This document shows, one piece after another, positions 34,622 to 46,421 of a stretch of DNA of 64,000 bases. The DNA is from Coptis chinensis. Its lineage: Eukaryota; Streptophyta; Magnoliopsida; Ranunculales; Ranunculaceae. Both the position numbers and the translations under genes were made by a program. Location: the NCBI GenBank assembly GCA_015680905.1, contig JADFTS010000034.1, forward strand, positions 62,001 through 126,000, read 5' to 3'. Every line of letters begins with the position of its first letter. Position 1 is the first letter of the stretch. The notes under the pieces are model-generated. The model searched no databases. It worked only from the letters and a program-made list of their open reading frames with translations, and had not been told where the DNA came from.

Positions 34622-36880
34622 AAAGTTGTTGATGAACATTTTGCTGCAGCGGTAAAAGTGTTGTCATCATCAAGAGTTGCCTCCAATACTGGGGAGACCA
34701 TATGTGCATTAGAGGAGAAACACCCGATGCAACAACCACTGGTAAGACCATCTGTTCCTTTTATTGAGCCCCATTTAGTGGTAGAGAGAGACGCCATTTT
34801 GTAATGTATTAGGTTGTTTCTAAAAGGTACTTCTTATGGTCGTGATGGTCTTCGAGCTCAGCATTTGTTGGATGTCATGAGTGGTGTTGCAGCAGCTATA
34901 TCGTCTAATTTACTAGATGCATTGATCAATGTGGTGAATCTTTGGTTATAGGGATGATGTCCACGTACACCCATTAGCGGAATTCATTGCGAGTGTTCCG
35001 CTTACTCCACTTCTTAAGTCGGATAATAGTATTCGTCCTGTAGCTATGGGCAAGGTTTGGCGGCGTCTAGTCTCCAAGATTGCAATGAAAGGAGTTTCGA
35101 AAGATGTGGTAGGGTACTTACATAATTTTTAGTATGGGCCGCGGGGTTGGTGTTTATGGTGGAGCATAAGCGATTTTGCATGCTGTCAACCATATAGTGT
35201 ATGCTAACAATAACAGTACCTCTCTTTCGATGCTGCTTGTAGATTTTCATAATTCTTTTAACATGGTTGATCGGACTACTATGTTGAGAGAGGTTCGTAT
35301 CTGTTACCCATCTATTGTCCCTTGGGTAGAGTACTTGTATTGTCAACCTGCGATGTTATATTTGGGAGATGGTTGCATATGGTCTGCTGCTGGGGTCCAA
35401 CAAGGCGACCCTTTGGGTCCCCTTCTCTTTGCACTGTTGTTGCATCCCATGATTCTACCAATCCAGTCTAGTTGTCAGTTATTGCTAGAAGCTTGGTATC
35501 TAGATGATGGGACTCTGATCGGAGATACAGAACAGGTGGTGACAACTTTGGGTATGATTCAGGAAGAAGGTCCTTCTTACGGGCTAGTTCTTAATGTGGC
35601 TAAAACTGAGATATTTTATCCATCGCTGGATCCACGTCACTCCAGTCCGGGTCTCTCTCCTTCAGATTTTTCTCGTCCTCAGCACAGATTCATCCTTTGT
35701 CATGGGCCTTGCTCGCAAGCGTGTTGAAAAGGTTATGACTTTGATGGACCATTTAGCTGCATTAGAAGATCCACAATGTGAGTTATTGCTTTTATATGCT
35801 TGTGCTGGGTTCTCTAAGTTGGTCTTTACGATTCGTACTTGTCCACTACCACCCTTTTTCAGAGAGGCAACTAAGACTTTTGATCGGCATCTCCGCAGTG
35901 TTCTCCAAGGTATTATTGTGGTTTTTGATGGTCCTGACTTCGGTGATTTATTGTGGTGTTTATCAACACTCCCATTACGTCTTGGTGTGTTAGGTATTTA
36001 TTGTGCCACTGATATCTCTACTTTTGTTTTTGTGGCCTCCCATTGTCAGACCTCTAAGCATCAGAACCACATTCTTAGGAGTTGTGGCCCAGTGCCTTTG
36101 GATGAGATTTTTGATGTTGCTAGCAATGCATTAAGTCTCTGTATACTTGATTTTGACCACAGTTCTATGACTGTGAATGTTAACGTCCCCTCAAAACCAT
36201 AAAAAGTTTTGGCATAAGCGTTCTATTGTAAGATTGTTGTTGGTCTTGAGAGGGAGTTTGTGTTATCTGCTCGTTCGAAAGCAGTCATTGGATGCTTGCA
36301 GTCAGAACATGCAAAGAATTTTCTACTAGCTATCCCGATGGAGGGACTTGGATAGCGTATGTCACCGGTGGAGTAAATTTTGTGTGATGCATTTTGGAGG
36401 GCTGGAGTACAAGTGAAGAAAGAAGCTCCTGTTAACTTTCTCACTGATCCGAATGAGGGCAGATCGACACTTAAGTCTGCGGATGTATTGATCTATAGTT
36501 GGTCTGAGAGAAAACATACATGTGTTGATGTAACTGGAGTTTCTCCGTTGGTAAGGTTGGGGAATGGTGGCTTTGAGGTGGAAAAAACAGCTAAGAGAGC
36601 AGCGACAGGGAAATGGAAAAGCATGATGAAGCTTGCAGAGCTAACCAGCATTGTTTCATTCTGTTTAATTTCAACAAATTCGGTTTCTTGGAACAACAGT
36701 CTGTTGAGCTCCTCAAGCGACTTCAGAAAGTTATGAAAAATAACGTAATAATAGCTGGTTCTAACGAGTTTGTATTAAAGATGATAGGATTTGCCATTCA
36801 GAAAGGACTTGCAGCGCAACTTGTTGCACGCTTGTCCTAATCATTTGTAAAACTCGTTATCATTATCGATAAAATTTCCA
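34622..36880 (+). mobile_element. RT-array unit B (most complete)
   Basis: Encodes a reverse transcriptase of the non-LTR/RVT_1 type in several overlapping frames broken by stops. Order: HFAAAVKVLSSS, GTSYGRDGLRAQHLLDVMSG, the frame 35176-35727 with LLVDFHNSFNMV, GVQQGDPLGPLLFALLLHP and the catalytic WYLDDGTLIGD, then a long C-terminal region (FDRHLRSVLQGI, LPLRLGVLGIYCATD, VDVTGVSPLVRLGNGGF, FAIQKGLAAQLVARLS). No endonuclease domain precedes it. The catalytic aspartates are present, but the frame is not continuous. The 3' end looks like a polyadenylated transcript end. The family is known from plant genomes as dispersed reverse-transcriptase proteins. Confidence 0.85.
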
Positions 36881-37166
36881 CTTCAAAAAAAAAATGATGT
36901 ATATTAGGTTACAAAAAAAAATAAAAAAGATGATGTATATTAAGTTACAAAAAAAAAATTCAAAAAATTCAAAAAAAAAAAAAACTAATGATGTATATTA
37001 AGTTACCAAAAAAAAAAGAAAAACTGATATATATTAAGTTACCAAAAAAAAAAAAAAAAAAAAACTGATGTACATTAAGTCACCAAAAAATAAAAAAACT
37101 AGTGCATATTAAGTTACCAAAAAATTAAAAAAAAAAAAAAAAAAACGTTACGCTCGATGCTTCGAG
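36881..37166 (+). repeat. A-rich minisatellite linker 2
   Basis: Six or so copies of the tgatgtatattaagttacc unit with A runs, one interrupted by attcaaaaaattcaaaa. Longer than linker 1. Confidence 0.9.
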
Positions 37167-37703
37167 AAAGTTGCTGATGGATATTTTGCTGCAGCGGTAA
37201 AAGTGTTGTCATCGTCAGGAGTTGCCTCCAATACTGTGGAGACCATATATGCATTAGAGGAAAAACACCCGATGTGACAACTACCGGTAAGACCAATTGT
37301 TCCTTTTGCGAAGCCCCATTTAGTGGTAGAGAGAGACACCCTATTTTCATGTATATATTAGGTTGTTTCTGAAAGATACTTCTTATGGTCGTGATGGTCT
37401 TCGAGCTCAGCATTTGTTGGATGTCATGAGTGGTGTTGCAGCAGCTATATCGTCTAATTTACTAGATGCATTGATCCATGTGGTGAATCTTTGGTTACAG
37501 GGATGATGTCCACGTACACCCATTAGCGGAATTCATTGCGAGTGTGCCGCTTACTCCACTTCTTAAGTCGAATAATAGTATTCGTCCTGTAGCTGTGAGC
37601 AAGGTTTGGCGGCTTCTGGTCTCCAAAATTGCAATGAAAGGAGTTTCTGAAGATGTGGTAGGGTACTTACAGAATTTTTAATATGGGCTGTGGGGTTGGT
37701 GTT
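37167..37703 (+). mobile_element. RT-array unit C (5' part only)
   Basis: Starts at the same point as the other units and runs through GTSYGRDG and the WRLLVSKIAMKGVS-like block. It stops at ttggtgttgatgtatatt, where the sequence jumps straight into linker repeat. The polymerase core is therefore deleted. Confidence 0.85.
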
Positions 37704-37861
37704 GATGTATATTAAATTACCAAAAAAAAAAAACTACTGTTCGATGTTTGCAGAAAGTTGCCGATGGACATTTTGCTATAGCGGTAAAAGTGTTGTCATC
37801 ATCAGGAGTTGCCTCCAATACTGTGGAGACCATATGTGCATTAGTGGAGAATCACCCTGAT
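37704..37861 (+). mobile_element. Short linker and RT-array unit D (first 107 bp)
   Basis: One linker repeat, then from 37754 the common unit start (aaagttgccgatgg) as far as the word attagtggagaatcacc. It then breaks into unrelated sequence beginning taagagcccaaaact. Unit H at 48868 breaks at the same place into the same sequence. Confidence 0.87.
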
Positions 37862-38800
37862 AAGAGCCCAAAACTATAGTTTTAACCCTTTAATAATATT
37901 ACATTTATACCAATTATGTATATAATAAATAAGAGTTAGTAATGTTTACATTTAGACCAATTACATTATAAAAATTGACATCATATCGCTATGTTTAATG
38001 TCTTTTTTGTGATAGTGCTCTTAAATCATGTTCTCCTTTTAATTTAAATCGATATCTCACACATGTATGTACGTATATGCACAACATATACATTATCCAA
38101 GTATTGAACATTTGTATTTTTTAAAAAAAAAAAAAAAAAACCCTCAAATTGGTATCTCACACATGCGCCTTAAAGCACATCATATTATCGAATTGAAGTA
38201 TTTCCGTCATAAACAAAATTGACATTGTAATGTCATATTTTGTTTAATAAGCTCAGTTGTATAGCAAACCCAAATTGATTTATCACCTCATAGTGGGGTT
38301 TCTCAAATGCAACTTTGTCCACATCATGTTATTTAAAACTCTTTTGTAATTTATAGAATCACAAGAATATAAATAAACAATTTATTTTCAATATAAAGAT
38401 ATAAATTGCTATTGTATTTTTTTTAATGCGTTTTTTGTTTAGCGTTTCTAAACTGATTATCCTCTTAAATCAGCATTTCAGACATCTAACTAACCCAAAG
38501 CACATGTTATTATTGAAATATTAATGCATTTTCATCTTAAACAAAATTAACATCGATTGTTATTTTGTTCAATCAGCACGATTGAGTAGCACACCAAATA
38601 GAATAATAACCGAGAGGCACCAAATAGAACATATCGAAATACTCAAAGTATTTGTATTATAAGTAAAAATTAACATCATCAATTTATATGTTGTTTAATG
38701 TTCTTAGTTATGTGTAGCATACATATACCAATTTTGAACCTCAAAATGATTTTTCACAAATATAATTTTGTACACACTGTACTATTGTAGTATTGAATCC
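37862..38800. repeat. Right flank of the array, copy 1
   Basis: Begins taagagcccaaaactatag; matches 48970-49070. Further on, 38430-38610 (tttagcgtttctaaactg, attttgttcaatcagcac, gagtagcacacc) matches 50545-50670. The two halves are contiguous here, but in the second copy they are separated by 1.4 kb of inserted mobile DNA. No coding sequence. Confidence 0.75.
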
Positions 38801-39951
38801 TTGTCAGTAAATTTGTAAATTACTCATGGTTTAAACACAAATTTTTAAAGTATAATTGAAATAAAATAAAACGACTACAATCCGAGTTCAGGAGTCAAAC
38901 GTTCTAATTAAACGAGGTATAATTTAATTAATTATGTTGTATTCATTTAATAAAAATCTTTAGATATTTGGATCCCTACAAAAATAAAAAGTTAGTTGTG
39001 TGAAGGAATACAACGAAATCACAAGTATGTTGTTGCTAGTAAGTATTCCTAATAGTACATCGATGATTAATTATAATTTCAAGATGACCCACCCCCACCC
39101 CTCTCATTGGAGATCCTCTTTAAGCAAATTAAAACAACAATAATTCAAACTCTCATAATTTCACTCTCAAAGTTTCAATTAAGGTTAGATGCCTATGCAC
39201 ATACTAAATAGATTATATATGCACTAATAAATAACTAGTGACTTGTATGTGGAAGAGCTCAAAGATGCTCTTCACCTATCAATCTATTGTACAAATTAAA
39301 ATTCATATCAATTCCATCTTATTAAACGGTTTTTCACAAATACAACTCCGTACACATCATATATACTATCGAAGTATTTAATCCCTGTTTAGAAATTTTT
39401 ATTTTATTTACGTTTTAAACGCAAATTTTTGAAATATAATTCAAATTGAATAAAACGACAACAATTGGGATTCAGGAGTAATTCAGGAATCGAACGTTCT
39501 AATTAAACGAGGTAAAGTGTAGATACTCAAATAATCAGCCCAAAATTTAGATTTAAAAAAAATAAAAAAAATAAACTTCTTTTAATGAAATATATTATTC
39601 GAATGTATGAGATGTACATGTTTGATTCATTGAGATGTTTTTATTTTAGTTACAACACTTAAAATAAGTACTTTTAGCTTATATAATGTGAGATAGATGT
39701 GGACTATATATACAAATTTTTGTTTTACCGAACTTTTATCGGAGAATATCGAATTATTCACATAATAATGTATAACGAATGTTTCTAGTATGGCAAATAT
39801 TTGACCTTGTTTTTCTAAAAAACGTATAGTCTTTGTTAGAGCTCTATAGTTTTCCAATATGAGGATGATGTATCATATTTTGGAGGACAAAGAAGTGGAG
39901 GAGGAGAAGGCAATTCCCCTACACCCAGAGTGGCTCCTCCACAGGTGGAAC
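38801..39951. other. No recognisable gene
   Basis: AT-rich. Two stretches, about 38795-38930 and 39330-39520, repeat each other loosely (caaatttttgaaatataatt-like, gaacgttctaattaaacgag in both), so it contains an old internal direct repeat. Confidence 0.45.
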
Positions 39952-40180
39952 GGAGCAAGTTTCTAAAATTTAGCATTATATATATATATATATATATACT
40001 ACTCTTAATAACTCCATAGGCACTCCATATCTTACGTGGCACCTAAATTATATTTCTCTTTTCAATAATAAAAAAACAAAAATGGAAACAAAAAAATAAC
40101 TAATAACCACCCAATTAAATAACTAACAATCGAAATAGTAACAAATAAATAACAAAAATCTTGCTTTATATTTCCACAAA

Positions 40181-40220
<40 letters not shown>

Positions 40221-40672
40221 TAAAGAAAAGTAAAAAAAATTGAAAAAATAAAACTAACACCCTAAAAAAAGTTGGGCGCCCATAAAATTCACCTTTGTCA
40301 TTCTCAATCCCCTCACTCTTTTTCTTGTCACAAAATTATAATTTTTATCACTTTAGTTTACATTAATTTTTAATGGAGAAAAAAAATCCATATGATTATC
40401 TATCTATTGACTTAAACAAATGTTTAGATGATTATGTCAACAAATATGATGATTTGTTTCACAAGTGCACCAAATTCATATTTTTTTTGAGTGAAGGTTT
40501 ATTTTCCTTTATTTTTTTTCTTTCTTTGGTTAATTTGTTTGTGGAAATATAGGCAAGTTTTTTATTTATTTGTTATTTTGGTTTTAGTCATTTAATTAGG
40601 TATGTTATTTGGTATTAATTTGTTTCTATGTTTGCTTTTTGAATTTTGAAACAAGAATAAGATTTTGATGCC
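39952..40672 (+). repeat. Segmental duplication, copy 2
   Basis: Partner of 31184-31985. The right end is cut by a LINE fragment. Confidence 0.88.
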
Positions 40673-41682
40673 ATGTAGGAAAAGGAGTCCCAAGGGAGTT
40701 ATTGAGGGATTTGAGGGAGTATGAATAGAACTAATCATGTATATATATAAGTGGGATTGTATTATATTAATAACCAAAAAAAAAGTGTACAATTATACAG
40801 TAGTAAAGATAAGCATCTATAACTACCACAATTCAAGCTCAATCAGACCGTATGTTAAGTTAGGAACCTCCCATTTATATAGAGCCATGCATGGGGTTTA
40901 CCTTCACATAAATAACTATTGTTGTTAGCTAATGTAATCCCAAAATTTGCCACCAAGTCAGCTGCAAGGTTCACCTCACGCCATATATGTACTGGTGAAA
41001 GATAGATCGATCATTAAGCTTGTTCTTGATAGCCCACCATTTTGCTCTTACCTGCCAAAGTATTTGATCAGTATTGAAGGCAACAACTGCAGATTTGGAG
41101 TATGATTTAATCCAAATAGAGTTGATCCATTATTTATAGATGTTTCAATACCCTCAAGTATAACAGTGCATTCTGCAACATAACTAGTGGTCATTCCAAT
41201 GTTTCTGCAGTAAACAAATTCAAAAGCACCATTTGGATTTCTTGCACAAACACCCAATGCAGCAGGCCCTAGGTTTCCTTTAGCTGCTCCATTTGTGTTA
41301 AGTTTAAGCACCTCATTCCCTGGTAGACTACTCCATGACCATGGTTGGACTCGAGGTGCCTTCCTTATAGTTTCCCTTCAATTCCCCAGTTATGTAAAAT
41401 GTCTCTGTCGTGCAAATTGCTGAAGCTCTTGGATAGAGATCGACAGTGGTCAGCACTTGAGCAGTAACAAAAGACTTGCAAAAACTGATATTGCAAATCG
41501 ATCCTTCATGAATCTTCTAGATTATATGTTTTCATAAACTCACATCACCACCTAGAACAGCCGAAAGCCATGTATCTTGAATCCTAGGATGACTTAGACA
41601 TGCACCTATGTTGATGGCTTCTGTGAAGTTTGTGAAAGTTGCTTCCAATTGAAACTTGTCTGCTATCCACTTCCAAAGGTCC
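40673..41682 (-). mobile_element. LINE 3' region (RNase H) inserted in the array, minus strand
   Basis: On the minus strand the 41311-41048 frame encodes a plant LINE-type RNase H domain (KLNTNGAAKGNLGPAALGV, YVAECTVILEGIETS). The upstream part (41680-41450) resembles the zinc-binding end of the reverse transcriptase (FQLEATFTNFTEAINIGACL). Frameshifts and stops show decay. The right border at about 41682 falls directly into the middle of an RT-array unit, so this element or a rearrangement removed the first half of unit E. Confidence 0.75.
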
Positions 41683-43350
41683 TCTCTTTCGATGGTGTTT
41701 GTAGATTTTCAGAATGCTTTTAACATGCATGGTTGATCAGACTACCATGTTGAGAGAGGTTCGTATCTGTTGCCCAACTATTTTCCCTTGGGTAGAGTAC
41801 TTGTATTGTCAACCTGCGAGGTTATATTTGGGAGATGGCCGCATATGGTCTGCTACTGGGGTCTAGCAAGGCGACCCTTTGGGTCCTCTTCTCTTTGCAC
41901 TGGTGTTGCATCCCCTGATTCTACAGATCCAGTCCAATTGTCAGTTATTGCTAGAAGCTTGGTACTTAGATGATGGAACTCTGATCGGAGATACAGAACA
42001 GGTGGTGACAACTTTGGGTATGATTTAGGAAGAAGGTCCTTCTTACGGGTTGGTTATTAATGTGGCAAAAATTGAGATATTTTGGCCATCACTAGATCCA
42101 CGTCACTCCAGTCTGGGTCTTTTTTTTTTTAGATTTGTCCGGTCCTCAGCACTGATTCATCCTTTGTCATGCGCCTTGCTCGCAAGCTTGTTGAAAAGGT
42201 TATGACTTTGATGGACCGTTTAGCTGCATTAGAAGATCTATAGTGTGAGTTATCACTTTTATATGCTTGTGCTGGGTTCTCTAAGTTAGTCTTTGCGATT
42301 CGTACTTGTCTACTACCCTTTTTCAGAGAGGCAGCTAAGACTTTTGATAAGCATCTCCGCAGTGTTCTCTAAGGTATTGTGGTTTCTGATGGTCCTAACT
42401 TCGGTGATTTACAGTGGTGTTTATCGACACTCCCATTACGTCTTGGTGGGTTAGGTATTTATTCTGCCACTGATATCTCTAATTTTGCTTTTGTGGCCTC
42501 CCGTTGTCAGATCTCTAAGCATCATAACCACATTCTTAGGAGTTGTGGCCCAGTGCCTTTGGATGAGATTCTTGATGTTGTTAGCAATGTATTGAGTCTC
42601 TGTATACCTGATTTTGACCACAGTTCTATGATTGTGAATGTTACCGTCCCGTCAAAACCTCAAAAAGTTTTGGCGAAAGCGTTCTATGGTAAGATTGTTG
42701 TTGGTCTTGAGAGGGAGTTTGTGTTATCTGCTCGTTAGAAAGCAGTCATTGGAGGCTTGTAGTCAGAACATGCAAAGGATTTTCTACTTGCTATCCCGAT
42801 GGAGGAACTTGGACAGCGTATGTCGCTGGTGGAGTACATTTTGTGTGATGCAGTTTGGAGGGCTGGAGTACAAGTGAAGAAAGAAGCTCATATTAACTTT
42901 CTCACTGATCTGAATGAGGGAAGATCGACACTTAAGTCTGCGGATGTCTTGATCTATAGTTGGTCTGAGAGAAAACATGCATGTGTTGATGTAACTGGAG
43001 TCTCTCCGTTGGTAAGGTTGGGGAATGGTGGCTTTGTGGTGGGAGAAGCAGCTAAGAGAGAAACGACAGGGAAATAGGAAAGCATGAGGAAGCTTGCAGA
43101 GCTAACCAACATTGTTTCATTCTGTTTAATTTCGACAATTTTCGGTTTCTTGGAAGTTGGAACAACAGTCTGTTGAGCACCTCAAGCGACTTCAGAAAGT
43201 TATGGAAAGTAACGTAATGACAGCTGGTTCTAACGAGTTTGTATTTAGGAGAATATGATTTGCTATTCAGAAAAGACTTAGCTTGTAGCGCAACTTGTTA
43301 TACGTTTGTCCAAATCATTTGTAAAACTCGTTATCATTATCGATAAAATT
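41683..43350 (+). mobile_element. RT-array unit E (5' half missing)
   Basis: Starts inside the polymerase domain (VDFQNAF region) and contains QGDPLGPLLFALVLHP, WYLDDGTLIGD, the longest clean stretch 42379-42738 (LPLRLGGLGIYSATD) and the C-terminal end with VDVTGVSPLVRLGNGGF. Several in-frame stops, including one just before QGDPLGP. Confidence 0.86.
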
Positions 43351-43357
43351 TTCACTT

Positions 43358-43390
<33 letters not shown>

Positions 43391-43391
43391 A

Positions 43392-43480
<89 letters not shown>

Positions 43481-43653
43481 GTTACAAAAAAAAAAAAAAA
43501 AAAAAAACTGATGTATATTAAGTTACCAAATTTTTTTTAAAAAAAATAAAAATAAAATAATAATGTATATTATGTTACCAAAAAAAGGAAAAAACTGATA
43601 TATATTAAGTTACTAATAAATTAAAAAAAAATACTACTGTTCGATGCTTGTAG
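43351..43653 (+). repeat. A-rich linker with (TA)n expansion
   Basis: Poly(A) of about 30, then taaatataaatataaata, then about 75 bp of TA (43403-43477), then three to four copies of the tgatgtatattaagttacc unit. The TA expansion is seen only in this linker. Confidence 0.9.
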
Positions 43654-46200
43654 AGAGTTGCTGATGGACATTTTGCTGTAGCGGTAAATGTGTTGTCATC
43701 ATCAAGAGTTGCCTCCAATATTGTAGAGGCCAATGTGCATTAGAGGAGAAGCACCCGATGCGACAACCACCGGTAGGACCAACTGTTCCTTTTGCTGAAC
43801 CCCCTTTAGTGGTAGAGAGAAACGCCCTACTGTCATGTATTAGTAGGGCTGGAAATGGTACGAGATGCAACCCGAATCTGACCATATCCAAATCTATTTT
43901 AACGGATATGGTTTCAATGTTTGTGACTAGAATCCGACCCGAATATCCAAAAACACGAATCATTTTAACAAGATTTATATTTTGCTGCCTAAAAATTAAT
44001 TTATATCTTACATTTATATATGAAAATCATTAAAATAGTGTATTTTTTGTTGTTTTTTAATGGATATGGATATCCGAAATCCGACCCAAATCCGGATGGA
44101 TCCAAATATGGTAAAGAGTTTTGAGTGAAAATCCGACCCGAAACCGCTCCATTTCCAGCCCTATGTATTAGGTTCTTTCTGAAAGGTACTTCTTATGGTC
44201 GTGATGGTCTTCGAGCTCAGCATTTGTTGGATGTCATGAGTGGTGTTGCCACAGCTATATCGTCTAATTTACTAGATGCATTGATCCCTGTGGTGAATCT
44301 TTGGTTACAGGGATGATGTCCACGTACAGCCGTTAGCGGAATTCATTGCGAGTGCTCCGCTTACTCCACTTCTTAAGCCGGATAATAGTATTCGTCCTAT
44401 AGCTGTAGGCTACGTTTGGCGGTGTCTGGTCTCCAAGATTGCAATGAAAGGAGTTTCCAAAGATGTGGTAGGGTACTTACAGAATTTTTATTAAGGGCCG
44501 CAGGGTTGGAGTTTATGGTGGAGCAGAAGCGATTTTGCATGCTGTCAACCGTATAGTGTATGCTAACAGTGACAGTACCTCTATTTCGATGCTGCTTATA
44601 GATTTTCAGAATGCTTTTAACATGGTTAATCAGACTACCATGTTGAGAGATGTTCATATATGTTGCCCAGCTATTGCCCTTTAGGTAGAGTACTTGTATT
44701 GTCAACCTATGAGGTTATATTTGGGAGATGGCTGCATATGGTCTGCTACTGGGTTGTAGCAAGGCGACCCTTTAGGTCCTCTTCTCTTTACACTGGTGTT
44801 GCATCCCCTAATTCTACGGATCCAGTCCAGTTGTCAGTTTTTGCTAGAAGCTTGGTACCTAGATGATGGGACTCTGATCGGAGATACAGAACAGGTGGTG
44901 ACAGCTTTGGGTATGATTCAGGAAGAAGGTCCTTTTTACAAGCTGGTTCTTAATGTGGCTAAAACTGAGATATTTTGGCCATCACTGGATCCACGTCACT
45001 CCAGTCCGGGTCTCTTTTCTTTAGATTTGTCCCGTCCTCAGCACTGATTCATCCTTTGTCATGGGCCTTGCTCGCAAGTGTGTTGAAAAGGTTATGACTT
45101 TGGTGGACCTCTTAGCTGCATTAGAAGATCCACAGTGTGAGTTATCGCTTTTATATGTTTGTGCTGGGTTCTCTAAGTTGGCCTTTGCGATTCGTACTTG
45201 TCTACTACCCTTTTTCAGAGAGGCAGCTAAGACTTTTGATCGGCATCTCCGCAGTGTTCTCCAAGGTATTGTGGCTTCTGATGGTCCTGACTTCGGTGAT
45301 ATATAGTGGCATTTATCGACACTCCCATTACGTCTTGGTGGGTTAGGTATTTATTGTGCCATTCATATCTCTACTTTTGCTTTTGTGGCCTCCCATTTAT
45401 TTTTAGGAGTTATGGCCCAGTGCCATTGAATGAGATTTTTGATGTTGCTAGCAATGCATTGAGTCTCTGTATACCCGATTTTGACCACAGTTCTATTACT
45501 TTGAATGTTACCGTCCCCTAAAAACCACAAAAAGTTTTGGTGGAAGCGTTCTATGGTAAGATTGTTGCTAGTGTTGGAGGGAGTTTGTGTTATCTGCTCG
45601 TCAAAAAGCAGTCATTGGAGGCTTGCAGTTAGAACATGCAAAGGATTTTCTACTTGCTATCCCGATGGAGAGACTTGGATAGCGTATGTCGCCGGTGGAG
45701 TACATTTTGTGTGATGCATTTTGGAGGGCTGGAGTACAAGTGAAGAAAGAAGCTCCTGTTAACTTTTTCACTGATCTAAATGAGGGCAGATCGACACTTA
45801 AGTTTGCGGATGTATTGATCTACAGTTGGTCTGAGAGAAAACATGCATGTGTTGATGTAAATGGAGTCTCTCCGTTGGTAAGGTTGGGGAATGGTGGTTT
45901 GACGTGGGAGAAGCAGCTAAGAGAGCAGCAACAGGGAAATGGGAAAACATAAGGAAGCTTGCAGAGCATTTCATTATGTTTAATTTCGACAATTTCGGTT
46001 TCTTGAAATTGAATAACAGTCTGTTGAGCTCCTCAAGCAACTTCAGAAAGTTATGGAATGTAACATAATGACAGCTGGTTCTAACAAGTTTGTATTTAGG
46101 AGGATAGGATTCGCTATTCAGAAAGGACTTGCAGCGCAACTTGTTACACGCTTGCCCTAATCATTTGTAAAACTCGTTATCATTATCGATAACATTTCCA
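43654..46200 (+). mobile_element. RT-array unit F
   Basis: Full span from the common start to the polyadenylation-like end, with a hAT MITE inserted at 43843-44162. Without it the unit is about 2.2 kb. RT core is at 44580-45047 (QSSCQFLLEAWYLDDG). Many stops, including one replacing the residue before QGDPLGP. The C-terminal region has a small deletion near 45395. Confidence 0.86.
43843..44162. mobile_element. hAT-type MITE inside RT unit F
   Basis: 320 bp with terminal inverted repeat agggctggaaatgg / ccatttccagccct and an 8-bp target duplication atgtatta (43835-43842 and 44163-44170). The interior has repeated tatccgaaatccgaccc-like words. It is absent from the same position in units B, C and G, giving clean empty-site controls. 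Confidence 0.92.
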
Positions 46201-46421
46201 CTTCAAAAAAAAAAAAAAATGATGTATATTAGGTTACCAAAAAAAATAAAAAAACTGATGTATATTAAGTTACCAAATTTTTTTTTTAAAAAAAACAAAA
46301 AACTAATGATGTATATTAAGTTACCAAAAATAAGAAAAAATGATATATATTAAGTTACCAAAAAAACTGATGTATATTAAGTTACCAAAAAAAAAAAAAA
46401 ACTACTGTTTGATGCTTGCAG
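46201..46421 (+). repeat. A-rich minisatellite linker
   Basis: Five copies of the tgatgtatattaagttacc unit with A runs. Confidence 0.9.
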
